64,000 nucleotides of DNA from Hermodice carunculata (GCA_964020975.1 OZ026618.1:33817949-33881948), one strand, 5' to 3'. Shown: positions 47,330 to 58,205, counted from the stretch's first letter. Numbers and translations are program-made. The notes: generated from the letters alone by a model not told the origin.

Positions 47330-49070
47330 TTAACATTGTCATGTATTTTAACAAGTATGTTAACTTTGAAATATCACATTTATTTATGGTTGTTGTCCAT
47401 GTGTAGTCCCAAGTTAAACTATTCAAAGGCTGTTTTTGTATAAAATAATGAACAAAAGCACCCAGGAGCTTTTCCATGAACAACTTATCATAATTGTAAT
47501 ATTTCCAGGAAATTTTGGCACTTACCTGCATTTCACACATGTGTGGAAAGTGCACTGTACACATTGATATACAAATTTATGTACCATAAAGCAAACTTGA
47601 TTATGATTAACCAGACAGCCTACACAGGTGATATATACAAAGTGGTATACTAACATAATATATTAGATTATCAACATAAATCAATTTTATGCAGAAAGCT
47701 GTCAAACATATATATGTACAAAGTTGAAATATGACACATCACTAATCCACATTCAGAAATGTGTGTCTGAATTTGTTACAAATACCCTTTTGACACATTT
47801 GTGTGTCAGGTGAACCACAGATAACCATAGACAAGTAAATGTAGTGAACAGTTATAATCTGGCTCAATCACCATTTCACACACACACAAACACACAAAAC
47901 AAGACCCATGTATACTTTAAACAAGTATGTTAAGTTTGAAATATCACATGTATTTATGGTTGCTGTCCATGTGTAGTCTCAAGTTAAAATTTCTTCAAAG
48001 GCTGTTTATTTTATACGATAATGAACATAAGCACCAAGGAGCTTTTCCATTAACAACCTATTTTAATAATTGTAATATTTCCATGAAATTTTGGCACTTA
48101 CCTGCATTACACATGTGTGGAAAGTGCAGTGGACACATATACATATATATATATATATATATATTATCTTCAAAACAAATAAATTTATTCTTATGAACAA
48201 ATATTTGATCAGGTGAATAAACATTTAATCAGAAGACTAAACATGTAATCACATGATCAAATTCATTTGATCAGATGAACAATGTATTTGTTCATCTGAT
48301 CAAATACAGTATATTTGTTATTCTGATTAAATTGATTTGATGAGAAGAACAAACTGATTTAATCAGAAGATCAAATAAATTTGTTCAGAGGAACAAATAA
48401 AATGAATTTGATCACATGAACAAATGCATTTGTTCAGATGACTAAATCGATTTGTTATTCTGATCAAATGGAATAAGGTATATCCCGATTTATTCACCTG
48501 AACAAATATATTTGTTCCCCTGATCAAATCTATTTGATCTGCTGAATAAATATACATTTCTCCACTACCAGATAATAATTAATCCCTCTTGTATGCCGCT
48601 CGTCACTTCCGGTAGTCTGTGTATTATTTGTTGCACGGATCAAATACTGGCGGAAGTGATTTGTTTCGAAGTATAAATATTTGATCCGCGGAACAAATAA
48701 GACAGGGAGCGTCAATTTAATTAAGTTGGGGGTGTATTTGTTCAGATGATCAAATCGATTTGATTAGAAGAACAATTCGATTTAACCAGATGATAAATTA
48801 TCTGAACAAATATATTTGTTCATGTGATCAAATAAGAGTATATTTGTTCCTCTGATTAAATCGATTTGATCAGAAGAGCAAATCAATTTATTCAGTGTGT
48901 ACAAAGTTGAAATATGACATGACAAATCCACATCCAGAAATGTACTTCTGATTTTGTGACAAAGACACTTTTGACACATTTGTGTGTCAGTTCCATCTCA
49001 CATTACCATACACAAGCAGTGGACAATAATATTATAATGTAGCTCAGTCACCATTTCACACTCACAAAGA
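47330..49070. repeat. Two direct copies of a 0.55-kb block, the second interrupted
   Basis: Block A (47330-47880) and block B (47925-48140 plus 48896-49070) share AACAAGTATGTTAA, GGAGCTTTTCCAT, TGTGTGGAAAGTGCA and TACAAAGTTGAAATATGAC in the same order. In block B the central part is replaced by a (TA)n run (48137-48164) and the palindrome array. The array therefore arrived after the duplication. Confidence 0.75.
48183..48895. repeat. Array of about 24 imperfect 20-bp palindromes
   Basis: Consensus ATTTGWTCNNNNGAWCAAAT, two 8-base half-sites facing each other across a 4-base centre. About two dozen copies are separated by 0-20 bases; a clean example is at 48286-48305. A unique core (about 48555-48720) has its own inverted pair, CACTTCCGGTAG (48604-48615) and CTGGCGGAAGTG (48647-48658), with two more palindrome copies in it. 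It looks like a non-autonomous element made of repeated protein-binding palindromes. It has no coding capacity. Confidence 0.85.
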
Positions 49071-49384
49071 ACAACCCTAGATGTAGAATTGAGTGAAAAT
49101 GTGATTGTTCACAACTAAGCTTTCAACTGCTTCTGCTCAACATTAGTGTTGTCAAAACCGAAGAAGTGTGCATCTGATGTACAAAGACAACCATTTCTTA
49201 CATGTCTGTTGATTACATCATCCTATGAATTTAAAGTTCATTTAATTTGTTTCACAAATTTTGACATAATGCCCGAAGCACAGCAGCTAATACTCAAAAT
49301 TGCACCAACACATGCACAGCGGGTACTCAACATGACATTGACATAAGTCAAACTCTGGTCTAAAAAATGGCTTTTAATGTACAG

Positions 49385-49500
49385 GTACAATCCTGGTCTT
49401 GCACAATGGAGACAGCATCAATTTGAGATGACACCTCTGAATCCAATGGTCATCAGTGAGCTAAAGAAATGGCACAGGTCTGTGTGCAAAGCAATGAGAC
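49385..49500 (+). CDS. Exon-like stretch of the inserted element, cut by assembly gap
   Basis: An acceptor TTTTAATGTACAG opens a frame in phase 2, the phase left by the exon at 44669-44862. It encodes YNPGLAQWRQHQFEMTPLNP, then MVISELKKWHRSVCKAMR, and runs into the gap. The composition is protein-like. I do not recognise it. Confidence 0.45.
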
Positions 49501-49700
49501 NNNNNNNNNNNNNNNNNNNNNNNNNNNNNNNNNNNNNNNNNNNNNNNNNNNNNNNNNNNNNNNNNNNNNNNNNNNNNNNNNNNNNNNNNNNNNNNNNNNN
49601 NNNNNNNNNNNNNNNNNNNNNNNNNNNNNNNNNNNNNNNNNNNNNNNNNNNNNNNNNNNNNNNNNNNNNNNNNNNNNNNNNNNNNNNNNNNNNNNNNNNN
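49501..49700. other. Assembly gap, 200 N
   Basis: Two hundred unknown bases, probably a placeholder rather than a measured size. It falls inside the coding part of the inserted element. Confidence 1.
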
Positions 49701-50071
49701 CATCAAGCGCATGTGGGTACAAATCAACCATTTATCGCGATGTACCTTACCCTGTGTTTCATCAAATTGAAAATATTGCCACTACAAACATGTACAAGAC
49801 ACAAGTTTGTGAAACAAGTGCCACAGTCACAATAAAAATTGGAAGTGTTGAGAAGGTTTTGATGCTATTCAATGGCATGAATAGCCCCCACATTCAGATA
49901 CCTAGATCTGAATTACTTTCAGTGAACCTTGGACAGAGAGGTAAATCCAAGCTGGTATGCACTACAACAAGGCCATTCAGCTTGAAGTACATGAAGAACA
50001 GTGAAAGACTGATTATGAATTTCTCCTATGGGTACTGGAATGCAAATGGCTGGCCACAGCATACCTTTTAG
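49701..50071 (+). CDS. Terminal exon-like stretch of the inserted element
   Basis: Open from the gap to a stop at 50069-50071. It encodes ACGYKSTIYRDVPYPVF, KTQVCETSATVTIKIGSVEK and FSYGYWNANGWPQHTF over about 120 residues. It may be the C-terminal part of the protein begun at 44669. Frame continuity across the gap cannot be judged. No transposase signature such as a DDE triad is visible. Confidence 0.45.
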
Positions 50072-50942
50072 GGGTTGTGTTGCTGAACAATGGTGAAGCT
50101 TGTAGGGCATAACTGTAATGGATGATGCCGATGAACAATGATGACGGCTTGAACTTGACATGATTGCTGCAAAAGTCAAGAAAAAAAATAATGGTATATT
50201 GCAAGTCTGTTGCATTAACATTTAAAAACTTTCAATATTTGTATCAAAGTTAAATTCTCAGCAAGCTGGCATAAATAATATTATAGGTGAATCCAACATG
50301 TGACTGTGAAAATGTGACTCCTGCAAGGAACAGAAAAAACATAGGTTCAAAGTCTTAGTTGGGAGAAACAGAATAAATGTGTACCCTTCAAAAACAGAAA
50401 AAAATGAACATGGCAATACCTGCATTTGAAATCAAATGATTTATGTTATATTTTTGATCTCCCTTTAGACTGGGATATCCAATATAGTTCTACATCCATT
50501 CTCTCGATTAAAATGTTCACAGATTGTGAACAGGAAGGGGGGGGGGAGGTCATGGTTCCATATGTAGCACCAAATCACTGCCATATTCATCAGATACTTT
50601 AAATGTGCGCCTATTTCTTCTCATGGTCCTTTATCCTCATCTTGTTACACCCAGTTTCTCTTTTAAGTGGAATTTCATGGCCCCACAGAATAAAATACAT
50701 CAAAGCCTTCAAGCTAGAACTATTTTAAAGTGGGAGATATCCCTCCTGCATACATGTACTAAACAGTGGGAAGCTGAGCAGCGAAGGCATGAAGCATAGC
50801 TTTGGGGGTCTGGGGGCATGACCCCCCCCCAGGAAAAATTTGAAATTTGCACATTCATTTCCTGCATTTTGAACCATTTTAGGCACCAGCAGAGACATTT
50901 TCAGTCCATGAAAATAATCACTGAACTACTCTTACAGCTCAC

Positions 50943-51815
50943 AAAAACATATGACTTGCCTTGGCCAACTTACCTGTTTAGTCATGAGTGGTGCCACTCT
51001 TGTGGCCATCTGTGACACTGTACTGCAATCCCTGGCCTGAAATTGACAGGGGAGGGTTAAATCACAAAACAAGAGCTAATAAAGTACACAAAACGGGCTT
51101 GACAGTATTAAATTTCTGCATTTTCGATATATCCCAACCCTTTTGTTCACAATGAGCAAGATTATATCAGTAGACTGCAACCTTGGCTGGGAGATCAATG
51201 GGCCTACTTAGAATGAATCAGACTGTCGGACGCAGAACTGAGACAGTGAGATAGCTTAAAAGAATGCAAGTTAAAAACACAAGAAGTATCTGTGTATGAG
51301 CTGTTGCAAATTGAGTGTAAACCTGACTATATACAATTGGAAGGGATAGCATCCCGATCTACAACAACAACAGTACCGTGACGCGAGACTGCGGAGCTAC
51401 GGTCAGGGTACCGTGACAAGAGCACCGTCCATTAATGAATGGTCTGATTCAACTAAAATAGCTATAGTCTTGCTCCTGGAGGGATTATAATTCCTCCAAT
51501 TAAGCTATGTTCTGAACAGAATTCTCTTTTTAATCTTTATATTTAATCTATCTTTTTTCGTCTGATCTATCAAAAACATTATATTACTTGCCTTGGCCAA
51601 CCTACCTTTTAGTCATCAATGGTGCCACTCCTGTGGCCATCTGGGACACCATGCTGCAAAATTATCTGGCCTGAAAATTGACAGGGGAGGGTTAAATCAC
51701 AAAACAACACCTAACAAAGTGCACAATATGGGCTTGACAGAATTAAATTTCTGTATTTTCGATATATTCCAACCCTTTTGTTCATAATGGGCAAGATAAA
51801 ATCAGAAGACTAATG
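50943..51815. repeat. Direct repeat pair, about 240 bp each
   Basis: Copies at about 50943-51185 and 51572-51815 share ACTTGCCTTGGCCAAC, TGTGGCCATCTG, TTGACAGGGGAGGGTTAAAT and CCAACCCTTTTGTTCA. The 390 bases between them are different. They could be terminal repeats of a small nested element or a local duplication. Confidence 0.75.
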
Positions 51816-52108
51816 TATTTTTTTTATGAGTTTCTTTGTACTTTTACTGTGAAGGCACTCACACGGCCCAATTCCCATGAAATCTTTCTATTATTGCCCA
51901 AAATTGTGTGCAACTGGCCTCAACTGCAAACTGCCAGTACTCATTTTTATGTGTTTTATAAGCCATAATGCATATATTACCTGCAGAAGCACCCTCTTGT
52001 TTCCTCCTACGTTGAAGCAGGCTGCAAAGGCGATTGTTGACGCTGGCAAAGTTGCCACCAGGTGGCGCGCTTAAAGTGTACGCTGGATGGCAGATCGGCC
52101 CCAGTGTG

Positions 52109-52742
52109 AATGCGGACCATTGGTTTTTCAACAAATAAAAGGCATTCCAATGGGTAGCAACTGCCCCCTTTACTGGCAGATTTGTATTTAACCTGGCTTG
52201 AATTTAAGTATATGGATAAATTGATGAAAAAGGACTTCCAAATGGCTATAAAATTATCAAACAACGAAAGATATATTGATGACATTGCTTGTGTAAATGT
52301 ACAAAATTTCAGTGAAATTGCTGAAGAAATGTACCCAAAAGATATCCCTTTGGAGGGTAACAATTCAGATGGTTTCAAAGATGTGTTTTTGGAGTTGGAT
52401 ATTCAGGTAACCAATGACAGGTTTAGTATTAAAGTCTATCACAAAATAGATGAGTTTAACTTTGAAGTAGTTAATCATCCTTTCCCAGACAGTAATATTT
52501 CGGATACTTTTGGATATAGTACATTTTTGTCACAGATTTTGAGATTTGGTCGTATTTGTCCTAGATTTCAGGACTTTGCATCTAGAACCAAATTTATTTA
52601 CTATAAACTTGAGTCAAGAGGATTCAAAGGTGTACTTTTGATCAAATATTTCTACAAATTTTGCTGTAAATATCCCGAGATGGCTAGAAAGTTTGGCTTC
52701 AATAATTTTAGAGATTTTAGACTTGCCTGTTTTGCTACTTAA
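52109..52742 (+). pseudogene. Naiad-like reverse transcriptase, C-terminal half
   Basis: Immediately right of the inserted element the reverse transcriptase resumes with QQIKGIPMGSNC. It continues with NNERYIDDIACVNVQNF (the catalytic YxDD), DVFLELDIQVTNDRFSIKVY and the thumb motif SQILRFGRICPRFQDFASR, ending at a stop at 52740-52742. An early stop and frame change near 52190 show decay, but 180 codons from 52182 remain open. These motifs are those missing from the part at 42.2-44.5 kb. Confidence 0.82.
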
Positions 52743-53253
52743 TTTTATCTTTTGACATTATAATGTTTAAATGTTCACCTTTCAGACATTTTAGGCTAGC
52801 TTGTTTTCTGTTAGGTCAACCCTCAGGGGCTGCAGGTAGCAAGAAGCAGCCTACAACAGTTACAAGCTTGCCTAATTCTACTTGATATCTGGTTAATATT
52901 TTCATTACATTCTCTTCACACAAATACAAAAGACTTTCATTCTTTTCTGATTTGCCCTATAATTATACTGTTAATATCCAAAGATTATTAGAAAATTTAC
53001 AGTTTTTATACTTGTCTGTTTTGCTACTTAACTTTATCTGTTGGCATCTTTCTGTTTTAATATTCATTATCAATCAGACATTTGAGGCTTATATGTTTCT
53101 AAAAGGTAGACCCCAGGGGCTACAGGTAGCAAGAGGTGGCCTACGACATTTACATGTTTGCCTAATTGTACTTAAAATCCTGTTAAGAAAAAATGTTTTG
53201 ATAGCATGTTTTTGGCACGAATGCTAATGACTTTCATTCTTTTCTGATATGCC
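52690..53253 (+). repeat. Naiad-like 3' tail, two tandem units of about 280 bp
   Basis: Units at about 52690-52960 and 52961-53253 share GTTTTGCTACTTAA(T/C)TTTATCT, CAGGGGCT(G/A)CAGGTAGCAAGA and ACTTTCATTCTTTTCTGAT. The first unit overlaps the last codons of the reverse transcriptase. Partial tandem copies at the ends are known for Penelope-like elements. A third copy is at 63130-63440 on the other strand. Confidence 0.8.
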
Positions 53254-54030
53254 TAAATGCACATTAACTCAATATTAAAAAAAATACTCAAAATTGACAG
53301 TATTTTCTCAAAGTCACAAACCTGACACATTAAGTTGACACATTGACTCAGGGTTGGCAGTTAAATAGAGCTTAATTGTTCGAGGAGTAGATGTCATCAT
53401 GGAGTTTGTTTTACATCTCTGGTGCAGGATGTACATTGTTGCAGTCCTTGTTAGGATTTCCCTAGGTTTATACAGGTTGTCTAGCTGCAACTGTTTATTT
53501 TACAATCACTGGGACTGAATATAATGCCCCAGCTTGTTTCCACTTCAGTTGAACATTGGCAGATGGTTTAACTAGGATAAGCTGTCCAGCTAGAAAGGGT
53601 ACATATTGGTTCAGGGGTAAGTCAAATTGTTCTTGTCTCAACCTGTACTATGCAAATTTGGTAATTATGGTTTGTTTGACAGGTATTCTTCTTTGATATC
53701 ACGCTCTGCATCTGTAAGCAAAAATTCACGTATTTAGCTAATTCATCAATTGCCACGTTCATATTCATTCATTATTATGTGGTTGTCTTTGCTGAATATT
53801 TAGCTTAGACAAGGAGCCGCTTCTCAGATAGACATGAACGGGTAAAAGGCTCCGAAACATGTTAAGTATTTACCCGGTGAAGTCCCTTTAATTTATTTGG
53901 GCTAATACAGCCTATGTCAAAACTTTACAGAGGAACGTGTGCAATATGGACAATAATACTTCCATGTATATTAGTTAGACAGGTACAGGTTTGCTTATGG
54001 AGAGTAAAGAGTTCGGACTGCGGAATAGGG
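53254..54030 (+). mobile_element. Naiad-like 3' non-coding region
   Basis: Matches 62465-63125 read on the - strand, including TTGTTTTACAT(C/T)TCT, TTTATTTTA(C/T)AATC..TGGGACTG and TTTGCTGAATATTTAGCTT. It is therefore part of the repeat rather than host intron. A small hairpin (GGAGCC facing GGCTCC at about 53815-53855) lies near its end. Confidence 0.7.
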
Positions 54031-55704
54031 TAATGACTACTAGGAAGTGGTTTTGGACAATAAGACACAAAAACAATATTTATGAATATGTCTATTTGGG
54101 GGGAATTATTTGATACATGGTTAATGGGTCATGCTGTTTTGTGAGCTGTGTTCTTCAACTCTTGGTTATAATGCATGTAGAGCGTTTTTGTTATTATTGA
54201 GGAGCTTCAAATTGCTTGCAAATAAACTGAACCTCAATTGTTTAAATCTCCATTTTACTCCAAATTCACAGTGTGAAGTAAAACATGTTTCGAATCTGGT
54301 ACAGCAATGGACATTATCACTTGTGAACATAAGATAATGAAATTTCTGATGATTCTAAGCGGCATCAGCAGTATACCAACCACATGCTTCAGGTGATTGT
54401 GGGTGCTGCCATCACCTGTCCAGGTTTTGAGGTTATGTGATATAGCACAGGAAACAGGTCATACTTGCACAGCTAGTATCATGAATTGCATTGACAGGCA
54501 TTCTGATGAAAGTCTTTTTTTAGTGCACTTTTCAGATACATGCAAATTCAGTTATGCCTATTAAAAAGGCCAGCACAATAGTAAGTCTCTACCAGGACCA
54601 GTCTTTTAGGTCTGATAAGATAAATGTTTTTGCCAGTGAACATATCCTGAATCTGACCTCGTGCTTAATAAACAAAACACTCATAAAAGATGCCTGGATG
54701 TTCAATATCACTCTCAGTCTGCCAGGTCTCGTCACGCGAGCAATAGAAAATAAGTAATCTTCACAGGTAAACATTCGTACGTAACCCTAGATGCATAAGA
54801 CTTTTTTATACCAAATTACACACATTTGTTTAATATTTCGCCTGTCATACCTTCTGGTCTATCGCATGTGCATTTAGAATTATCAGAAACAGTTTATTTG
54901 GATCGTGGTAGCTAACAACAATGAGAACATCTGCAAAATGAACAATTGCCACTTTCTAGTGTGCTGTTATTCTCAAATGATCAGAAAAAGTACTTTTTGT
55001 GATTTGAACATTGTGGTTTACTTCTAACCTGATAGCAAATGTAGCCCCCGTCACATGTAGCATATGATGGTAAGCCTAAATCTCGCTGTATAACAAATTC
55101 CTTTCCAGTCGATAAAAACACTCTGCTGCTTTATATTGTAAAGAAAATATACGATACATAAGTGCAAATGTTGTGCTGTACTATTTCACAATATAATTTT
55201 ATGATGGTTGAACACAACTTTAGCTAGGAAGAGACTCTGAGCTACCTTTGGCCTTGTATGCAGAGTTGGGCAAATGCTTATGTTGAACCATCATAAATAT
55301 CAGATTAAGCATATTATAGGAAACACACCGTTCATTACCAGCTCCATAGGAATTGAGTTGAGTGCTAGGTGCTGGATTAAGGAAACTGTTGATTCATCCT
55401 TTTCCCGGGCATACACTTGGAAACTGTTGGCACATTCATATCTTCTGAATAGCAGTTGTAAGTCAACGTGTTCAACCTCTTGTGTTAAAATTAAACGATA
55501 GATTTTCTATCTAATCAATAAGCCAAACATTTATTTGGTGGACAGTTATTATGTCTTATAGAGAAGCATACATTTTGGATCCGAACATTACAAATGATCA
55601 CATATACTAATAAGTATATAAGAGTGAATGGGTGGGTCATAGTCATCCAAAAACTAAACATCGTTCACTTCACTCTGATTACAATGTTAAGTCTTACGTT
55701 GCAG
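54031..55704 (+). other. Intron, no exon supported
   Basis: An open frame at 54554-54757 after an acceptor-like CAAATTCAG has no donor in a compatible phase. Nothing else recognised. Confidence 0.45.
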
Positions 55705-55935
55705 GACTACATGACCAAAGCGTAGAAGGAGCACATGAGTGGTTGTGTATGAAACCAATGCTGTTTTCAGACTGGGCTAGTGAGAGACTAACAAAAGTTG
55801 ATAGGCAAAAGTCCGAGCTCTGGACAACTGAAGAGCTCACTGACTGTGTGGGCATGACAGACGAAGGCTGGCATCAAATAATCTGCGTAACAAATTATCA
55901 AGCTCTCTACGTATGTGAGCGTGGTGATATACAAG
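55705..55935 (+). CDS. C-type lectin domain exon, C-terminal half
   Basis: A 231-base exon, phase 1 in and out, between TTACGTTGCAG and CAAG|GTAAGA. It encodes LHDQSVEGAHEWLCMKPM, FSDWASERLT, LWTTEELTDCVGMTDEGWHQ and QALYVCERG. It joins in phase to FIG at 40669, giving the usual (W/F)IGL.D...EG.(H/W)EW transition. DCV.M...GW....C......YVCE is the closing signature of C-type lectin domains. The EPN/QPD and WND calcium-site motifs are not seen (WHQ instead), so calcium-dependent sugar binding is doubtful. The splice leads on, so the gene may extend further right. Confidence 0.88.
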
Positions 55936-56825
55936 GTAAGATATAATACACTAGCAGTTAATGCTGTCCTGTATGGGACTGAAACATCTCGTCATGGCAC
56001 ATACAAGCTGTCTTTTACAAATTATGTCCTTGTTCAAGTAGTTACAGAAGAGCTACCAAACATATGTGTAATGAGTTTCTACTATCGAACTGTAGACCAT
56101 AACCTCATGCTGGTCATCGAAACTTGATGGAGTTTGATGACCTGCATGTGCCAAAATGATCGAATCTGAAAACAAAAAGCTAAAAGTAGGGCATATGCAA
56201 GTAACCTGTGGTCAATGATAATATCTCAATAGGGCTTTCACTGCAACATGACTGTGAGGTAATTGTACAGGATGATTATGAATATGCCCAACAACACTGA
56301 GAAGAGGCCAGCAAAAAATCCGCACCGCGATTTATACACACATGCATCATTATTATTAATAAGTATCCTAACTGACGTCTAACTCATCAAGTGTGCCGAA
56401 TAGGATGCTGTTTTAACATCTCATATTTCTTGTATATATTTCTTTGTCCAACTCTAGTCTTGCGAGTCGTATAATAGGCTATGAAGTTCTGTCACTCTTT
56501 CCTTAACTATAGCTGAATGTACTTTAACATCCCTCCCAGTAAAAACTTCCTTGATAAAAATAATGAATGAAGCTTTGTCACTCTTTTTTTAACCATAGCT
56601 CCCTTCCGGTAAAAACTTCCTTGATAATAATAATGAAAGGGTAAAGACCCATATCTTTTACATGGACAGGCCAAGCCTATAGTAATCACTCTCCATGACA
56701 CAGATGGGAGCGCAAACTTTCCCACCTACTTGCTTGGTGGAGGAAACCGAAAGACCACTGTGCACAGTCAAAGTGGTTTTCAATTTTTTCACTTGCTTCT
56801 ATATAGCATATATAAATATATGGTT
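55936..56825 (+). other. No exon recognised
   Basis: Downstream of the last lectin exon. A short direct repeat, with shared CTTCCTTGATAA(A/T)AATAATGAA near 56547 and 56607, is visible. No further exon of the gene identified. Confidence 0.4.
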
Positions 56826-56832
56826 ATGGTAT

Positions 56833-58205
56833 GCCAGCCGGTAAAAAACAGTTCCCATTTAAACTTTCTGGGACTCGTTCTACTCCACACCTGATTCTCA
56901 CAATGCTTTGGAAGCCAAATAGTGACCGCTCCCAGCATGTCTGCCTAAGCCGATTGACAAGTACTGTGTTTACATACATAATATAGATATCTCGTCACGA
57001 TTTGCCAGTTGGCCATAAACAGTTGCTAATAAACATTTTTTTTTCACTCTTTATTGTACTCAACAACGAAATTCTCACTATGCTTAGTGAGTCAAATAAT
57101 GACTGTTCCCAGTATGTTTGCTGGAGCTTATTGACAAGTATTGGGCACACATATGTGGTATGTACATATACAGCCAGGCCGCGTTTATCTGGCACCATCT
57201 GTTTTTGTATATTTTGCCAGATTAGCACGGCTGCCAGATTAACAAATCACAGTATAATTCACCAGGACATATAGAGAACAAGAAACCAAATTTGCACCTA
57301 ACAATGAGTAAATAAAAACATAATCACATACACGTATTACCAATCATATGAAATTTTAAAAACGAAACGTGCAAATTATAGGGGATAAAACTTTATTCGG
57401 TGTATTCATATCCGTATATACAATTAATGTTACGTTCAAAATTACTGGAGCGAGCGGGCATAAATATCCCAACCCTAATGTTTATCTCACACACGTATTT
57501 GGAAATATTTTGCCTTTAATAGCTTATTTTGGCACAAAGAAATCCGAATTTTTTTTTTTTTTTTTTTTTTTTTGTTTACTGCGCTCAGTTTTTATATCTT
57601 TTAACTGTTTTTCTCTGCGCCGAACTTTTGCTACGTCGTCACCACAAATTCTCTCATTGGATTCTGGCCATTGCAATGAAATTTAACCATTTAAGGCGGG
57701 AACAATTGAACATCTTATCAACTCGGAACTTGTTTGGAACTCCTCAGGTGATTGTTGATTTTGCGGTACGGCGCAATAAGGTATGTTATTGCAAGGTATA
57801 TGCTCCATTGAATATCACGTGACGGATTAAAGAGGCAAATTACATTGAAAACAGCCCTTTTGTTCTGCAATTAACATGCCGGTGACGAAACTCAAGGGTG
57901 CCGGATTATCATGTAGTAAATGAATGGGGAAATCCGTTCACAACTCATTGCTGCCGGTTTTCAAGGGTGTTATCAAGTGACGGTTAAAGGCGGCCTGACT
58001 GTACCTTGTCATGATATACCAGCTGGCCATAAACAGTTGAAGATTAAATCCTTTCCCACTGATCATTGTACTCCACATATTGAATCTCAATGGTCAAATG
58101 ATGATTGCTCCCTGCATGTTTGCCTGAGCTGATTGACAAGTGCTGGGTATATCTATATAGTATATATGAATATCCTGGCACGAAATGCCAGCCTGGCATA
58201 AACAG
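56833..58205 (+). repeat. Satellite of about 170-180 bp, three monomers
   Basis: Monomers start near 56833, 57004 and 58018, with a partial fourth at 58187. Each begins with a form of GCCAG(T/C)TGGCCATAAACAG and contains TTGTACTC, (A/T)TGACTG-like, GTTTGC and TTGACAAGT(A/G). The spacing is 171, 181 (after removing the MITE) and 169 bases. Confidence 0.8.
57171..58001. mobile_element. Pogo-like MITE inserted in the satellite
   Basis: An 831-base insertion with imperfect 24-base inverted ends: CAGCCAGGCCGCGTTTATCT on the left and CAGTCAGGCCGCCTTTAACC on the right, inverted. It is flanked by TA on both sides (57169-57170, 58002-58003). TA duplication and CAG..CG.(T)TTA..C ends fit the Tc1/mariner/pogo group. 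The interior has a poly(T) run (57549-57573) and no transposase. Confidence 0.75.

Larger units (their letters stand above)
44863..49384 (+). other. Non-coding interior of the inserted element
   Basis: No supported exon. The stretch holds a poly(A) run (45250-45274), a G-run (about 45878-45893), the two hairpin MITEs, the duplicated blocks and the palindrome array. If the exon at 44669 splices to 49385, this is one 4.5-kb intron. Confidence 0.45.
44533..52108 (+). mobile_element. 7.6-kb DNA transposon of unknown family inside the Naiad-like element
   Basis: The insertion splits the Naiad-like reverse transcriptase between its LEF..NNT motif (left) and QQIKGIPMGS motif (right). The left end starts CACACTGGGTCC; the right end, inverted, starts CACACTGGGGCC. 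Both continue with GCCATCCA(C/G)CG and CACTTT, giving imperfect inverted termini of about 36 bases. A 3-base direct repeat AAT lies at 44530-44532 and 52109-52111. CAC ends with 3-base duplications are compatible with EnSpm/CACTA-like elements, but the termini and encoded exons match nothing I know. It contains exon-like stretches near both ends, two hairpin MITEs, duplicated blocks, a palindrome array and a 200-base gap. Confidence 0.72.

Noticed and set aside
48183-48895. CRISPR-like array
   Set aside because: The units are degenerate palindromes with irregular, very short spacers in an animal genome; there is no repeat-spacer structure.
44533-52108. Polinton-like element
   Set aside because: The duplication is 3 bases rather than 6, the termini differ, and no polymerase, integrase or capsid motif is visible.
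54545-54757. Exon-like open frame after CAAATTCAG
   Set aside because: No donor in a phase compatible with the lectin exons that flank it, and no recognisable motif.
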